6,890 nucleotides of DNA, from NCBI GenBank assembly GCA_023230325.1, contig JALNXN010000026.1, positions 1 through 6,890 on the forward strand, written 5' to 3'. Origin of the DNA: an archaeon. GTDB lineage: Archaea; Iainarchaeota; Iainarchaeia; Iainarchaeales; CSSED10-239. A model generated the notes under the pieces. The model saw only the letters and a list, made by a program, of their open reading frames with translations. It was not told where the DNA came from and made no database searches. Position numbers and translations under genes: made by a program. Shown here one piece after another: positions 5,048 through 6,890 of the stretch. Position 1 is the stretch's first letter; every line of letters starts with the position of its first letter.

Positions 5048-6337
5048 ATGATTAAAAATAACTATAAAATCGAATATAAAAAAATTAATCAACTTAAACT
5101 ATCAGAATATAATCCTAGGATTCACGATAAGTCTATGATTGAACAATTAGAAAAATCTATAAAAGAATTTGGGCTAGTTGATCCAGTAATCGTAAATTCT
5201 AATCCAGAAAGATTAAATATTCTTATTGGAGGACATGCACGAGTTAAGGCATCTAGAAATATAGGAATTAAGGAAATTCCTGTTGTATATGTAAATCTTG
5301 ATATAGAACAAGAAAAACTTCTTAATCTTAAACTAAATGCTATATCTGGAGAATGGGACTTCTCCGCACTAGATGAACTTTTTGAAAAAGACCTACTCTT
5401 AGACTTAGGATTTAATGAAGAAGATTTAAATATTGGTTGGGACAATATTCTTGAAAAAGAAAAAACAGACGATGAATTTAATACAGAAGAAGAATTGAAA
5501 AAGATTAAAAATCCTCAAACCAACCGCGGAGATTTAATTATCTTAGGAGCTCATAAACTATTATGCGCCGATTCAACAGACATTGATGCCGTTAAAAAAC
5601 TATTTATAGAAGATAAAGCATCTATGATTTATAGTGACCCTATTTATAATATAAATCTAAATTACGATAAAGGTATCGGAGGAAAAGCAAACTATGGAGG
5701 CACAGTCAATGACAATAAACCCGTTGAAGAATACAAAGAATTTATAAAAAAGAGCATGTTAGCTGCTCTATCTATAACAAAAGAAAATTTCCATTGTTTC
5801 TACTGGTGTGATGAATCTCTAGTATGGGTATTTCAAACACTATACAATGAACTAAATATTACGAATAGAAGATTAAATATATGGGTTAAAAATGGATTTT
5901 CCCCTACCCCAAAAATTGCTTTTAATAAAAGTACTGAATTTTGTGTATATGGAACCAAAGGAAATCCTTATCTTTCCCCTTCCTTCAAAGGATTAAATGA
6001 GTTAATGAACAAAGAATTAACTAATGGGAATGCATTACTTGATGAATTATCTAACCTGTGGATTGAAAAAAGACTACCCTCAAGTGAATTAGAACATGCA
6101 ACGAGTAAACCGTCATCTTTACACGAAAAAGCAATTAAAAGATGTACAAAGGTTGGAGATATTATACTAGATTCTTTCTCTGGTTCGGCAAGTACAATGA
6201 TATGTGCTGAAAAATTAAAAAGAAAAGTATATTCACTAGAGATAGAACCTATCTTCTGCGATTTAGCAATAAAAAGATTTAAAAAGGTCTCAAATAAAGA
6301 AGTAAAGATAATAAAAAACTATTATGAAAAAAAATAA
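5048..6337 (+). CDS. ParB-like domain fused to DNA N6-adenine/N4-cytosine methyltransferase
   Basis: This 429-aa fusion is typical of phages and integrative elements. Residues ~5-100 are a ParB-like domain (KLSEYNPR, IKEFGLVDPVIV, and the GGHAR signature at 61-65). Residues ~155-425 are a beta-type amino-methyltransferase with the catalytic motif first (SDPIYN, 196-201). A late HATSKPSSL (350-358) and the AdoMet-binding DSFSGSAST (375-383) follow, with acidic E398/E400 after it. It transfers methyl groups from AdoMet to adenine or cytosine in DNA, probably to protect the element. Two motif residues differ from consensus: DPIY instead of DPPY, and FSGSA instead of FxGxG. No cognate restriction nuclease is adjacent, so it looks like an orphan methylase. 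The next gene overlaps by 14 nt. Confidence 0.88.
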   Translation: MIKNNYKIEYKKINQLKLSEYNPRIHDKSMIEQLEKSIKEFGLVDPVIVNSNPERLNILIGGHARVKASRNIGIKEIPVVYVNLDIEQEKLLNLKLNAISGEWDFSALDELFEKDLLLDLGFNEEDLNIGWDNILEKEKTDDEFNTEEELKKIKNPQTNRGDLIILGAHKLLCADSTDIDAVKKLFIEDKASMIYSDPIYNINLNYDKGIGGKANYGGTVNDNKPVEEYKEFIKKSMLAALSITKENFHCFYWCDESLVWVFQTLYNELNITNRRLNIWVKNGFSPTPKIAFNKSTEFCVYGTKGNPYLSPSFKGLNELMNKELTNGNALLDELSNLWIEKRLPSSELEHATSKPSSLHEKAIKRCTKVGDIILDSFSGSASTMICAEKLKRKVYSLEIEPIFCDLAIKRFKKVSNKEVKIIKNYYEKK

Positions 6338-6692
6338 AATAAAACAATTTTTAAAAAGTCTAGAAAATGTTCCTATCATTCAAAAAGCTTGCAAGGAGTG
6401 TGGTATTTCTAGAAATACAATCTATAGATGGAGAGAAAATGAAGAATTTAAGCAAATGATGGACGAAGCAATAATTATTGGAAATAAAAATATAGACGAT
6501 CTAACTTGTATAAAATATTTTTCTCTAATAAATAAAGAATATTGGCCAGCCATAAAATATCGTTTAATGCATTCTCTTGGTGTAAAAGAAAAATCACTAC
6601 TCGAAATGCTTGATTTAGAAACAAAGAAACAAAGAGATATATTAAATAAATGGAGAGAAAATATGAAAGGAAAGAAAAAGGAGAAAGATTAA
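6324..6692 (+). CDS. Small HTH protein, terminase-small-subunit-like or transposase-type
   Basis: This 122-aa protein has a helix-turn-helix at about residues 14-38: VPIIQKACKECGISRNTIYRW matches the homeodomain-like HTH (turn at CGIS, recognition helix RNTIYRWR) of small terminase and transposase-type proteins. After it come EEFKQMMDEAI and an alpha-helical region, then a very basic tail (KGKKKEKD). Small phage terminase subunits of the phBC6A51 type start this way and then have an oligomerisation region. The start overlaps the methyltransferase by 14 nt, so the two are coupled. No large terminase is visible in the window, so packaging is not shown. A transcriptional regulator or DNA-targeting partner of the methylase are alternatives. 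Confidence 0.7.
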   Translation: MKKNKIKQFLKSLENVPIIQKACKECGISRNTIYRWRENEEFKQMMDEAIIIGNKNIDDLTCIKYFSLINKEYWPAIKYRLMHSLGVKEKSLLEMLDLETKKQRDILNKWRENMKGKKKEKD

Positions 6693-6703
6693 CTACAAAA
6701 AGC

Positions 6704-6732
6704 TTAGCAGAACTATTATTCTCTGTCATAAT
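6704..6732 (+). promoter_or_regulatory. Candidate leaderless promoter for the serine recombinase
   Basis: TTAGCA (6704-6709, four of six to consensus) is followed after 17 nt by CATAAT (6727-6732, five of six). The predicted +1 coincides with the A of the recombinase ATG at 6739. The -10-to-ATG layout (ATAATTTAAGTATG) is almost the same as the repressor's (ATAATTTAATTATG), which strengthens a weak individual match. Confidence 0.45.
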
Positions 6733-6738
6733 TTAAGT

Positions 6739-6890
6739 ATGATAGAAGAAATAAAATACTGCCTATATAGCAGAAAATCAACAGAACAAGATGAAAGACA
6801 ATCTCTTTCTATTGAATCGCAAGTTAAGGAAATGCTTAAAATAGCAGAAAAAGAAAATCTCAATATTATTGATATAAAGAGAGAATCTCA
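6739..6890 (+). CDS. Serine recombinase (resolvase/integrase family), 5' part only
   Basis: The window cuts this gene after about 50 codons. The visible N-terminus reads YCLYSRKSTEQDERQSLSIE (residues 7-26). This is the start of the serine-recombinase catalytic domain: an Arg and a Ser (R12 and S14, Y-x-R-x-S pattern) followed by the Q-S-L-S-I-E-S-Q stretch seen in resolvases and large serine integrases. The catalytic nucleophile is the Ser in the RKST segment. Proteins of this exact flavour are, from memory, common in Patescibacteria. It would integrate or excise the element by cutting at attachment sites. The start is set by the ATG 6 nt after a CATAAT box, and no Shine-Dalgarno is present. 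Whether it is a short resolvase or a long integrase cannot be seen. Confidence 0.9.
   Translation, partial: MIEEIKYCLYSRKSTEQDERQSLSIESQVKEMLKIAEKENLNIIDIKRES

Noticed and set aside
1..6890. Alternative genetic code (TGA read as Gly or Trp)
   Set aside because: TGA ends the 49-aa gene in a normal ATGA overlap, and the long recognisable genes are intact with the standard code.

Overview
This is a strongly AT-rich window with Lys/Asn/Ile-rich proteins, tightly packed genes and almost no Shine-Dalgarno sequences. It looks like an accessory or mobile region from a low-GC bacterium. The serine recombinase start and the LexA-like repressor resemble, from memory only, proteins common in Patescibacteria (CPR) genomes. 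Taxonomy cannot be proven from this window. TGA is used as a normal stop.

Left flank (1-287): no convincing complete gene. It holds two hairpins that probably terminate the leftward operon, an extended -10 promoter pointing left out of the element, and a cluster of short repeats.

Leftward operon (4310 down to 288, minus strand): five genes with gaps of 1-3 nt or overlaps of 11-14 nt. In transcription order they are (1) a LexA/UmuD-type self-cleaving repressor, (2) an HNH-SAVED nuclease of the Cap5 type, (3) a CD-NTase (cGAS/DncV-like nucleotidyltransferase), (4) an E2 ubiquitin-conjugating-like protein with a C-terminal SEC-C zinc motif, and (5) a ParB/sulfiredoxin-fold protein with a DGNHR motif. 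Genes 2-4 form a CBASS anti-phage system of the 'short type II' kind (E2 without an E1 or a JAB protease). In the known pathway the CD-NTase makes a cyclic oligonucleotide on infection, the SAVED domain binds it, and the HNH domain degrades DNA. Genes 1 and 5 are not standard CBASS parts and are the most novel aspect.

Switch region (4311-4428): two divergent sigma70-type promoters flank a perfect 16-bp palindrome and further copies of its half-site, much like a phage repressor/early-promoter switch. The leftward promoter is placed so that the repressor mRNA would start at its own ATG (leaderless).

Rightward module (4429-6890, plus strand): a 49-aa lysine-rich protein, a 110-aa orphan, a structured non-coding segment, a ParB-domain/DNA-methyltransferase fusion, a small HTH protein of terminase-small-subunit or transposase type, and the start of a serine recombinase cut by the window edge. 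This suggests an integrative element or prophage-like island whose repressor is co-transcribed with CBASS defence, while the divergent arm carries modification and integration functions.
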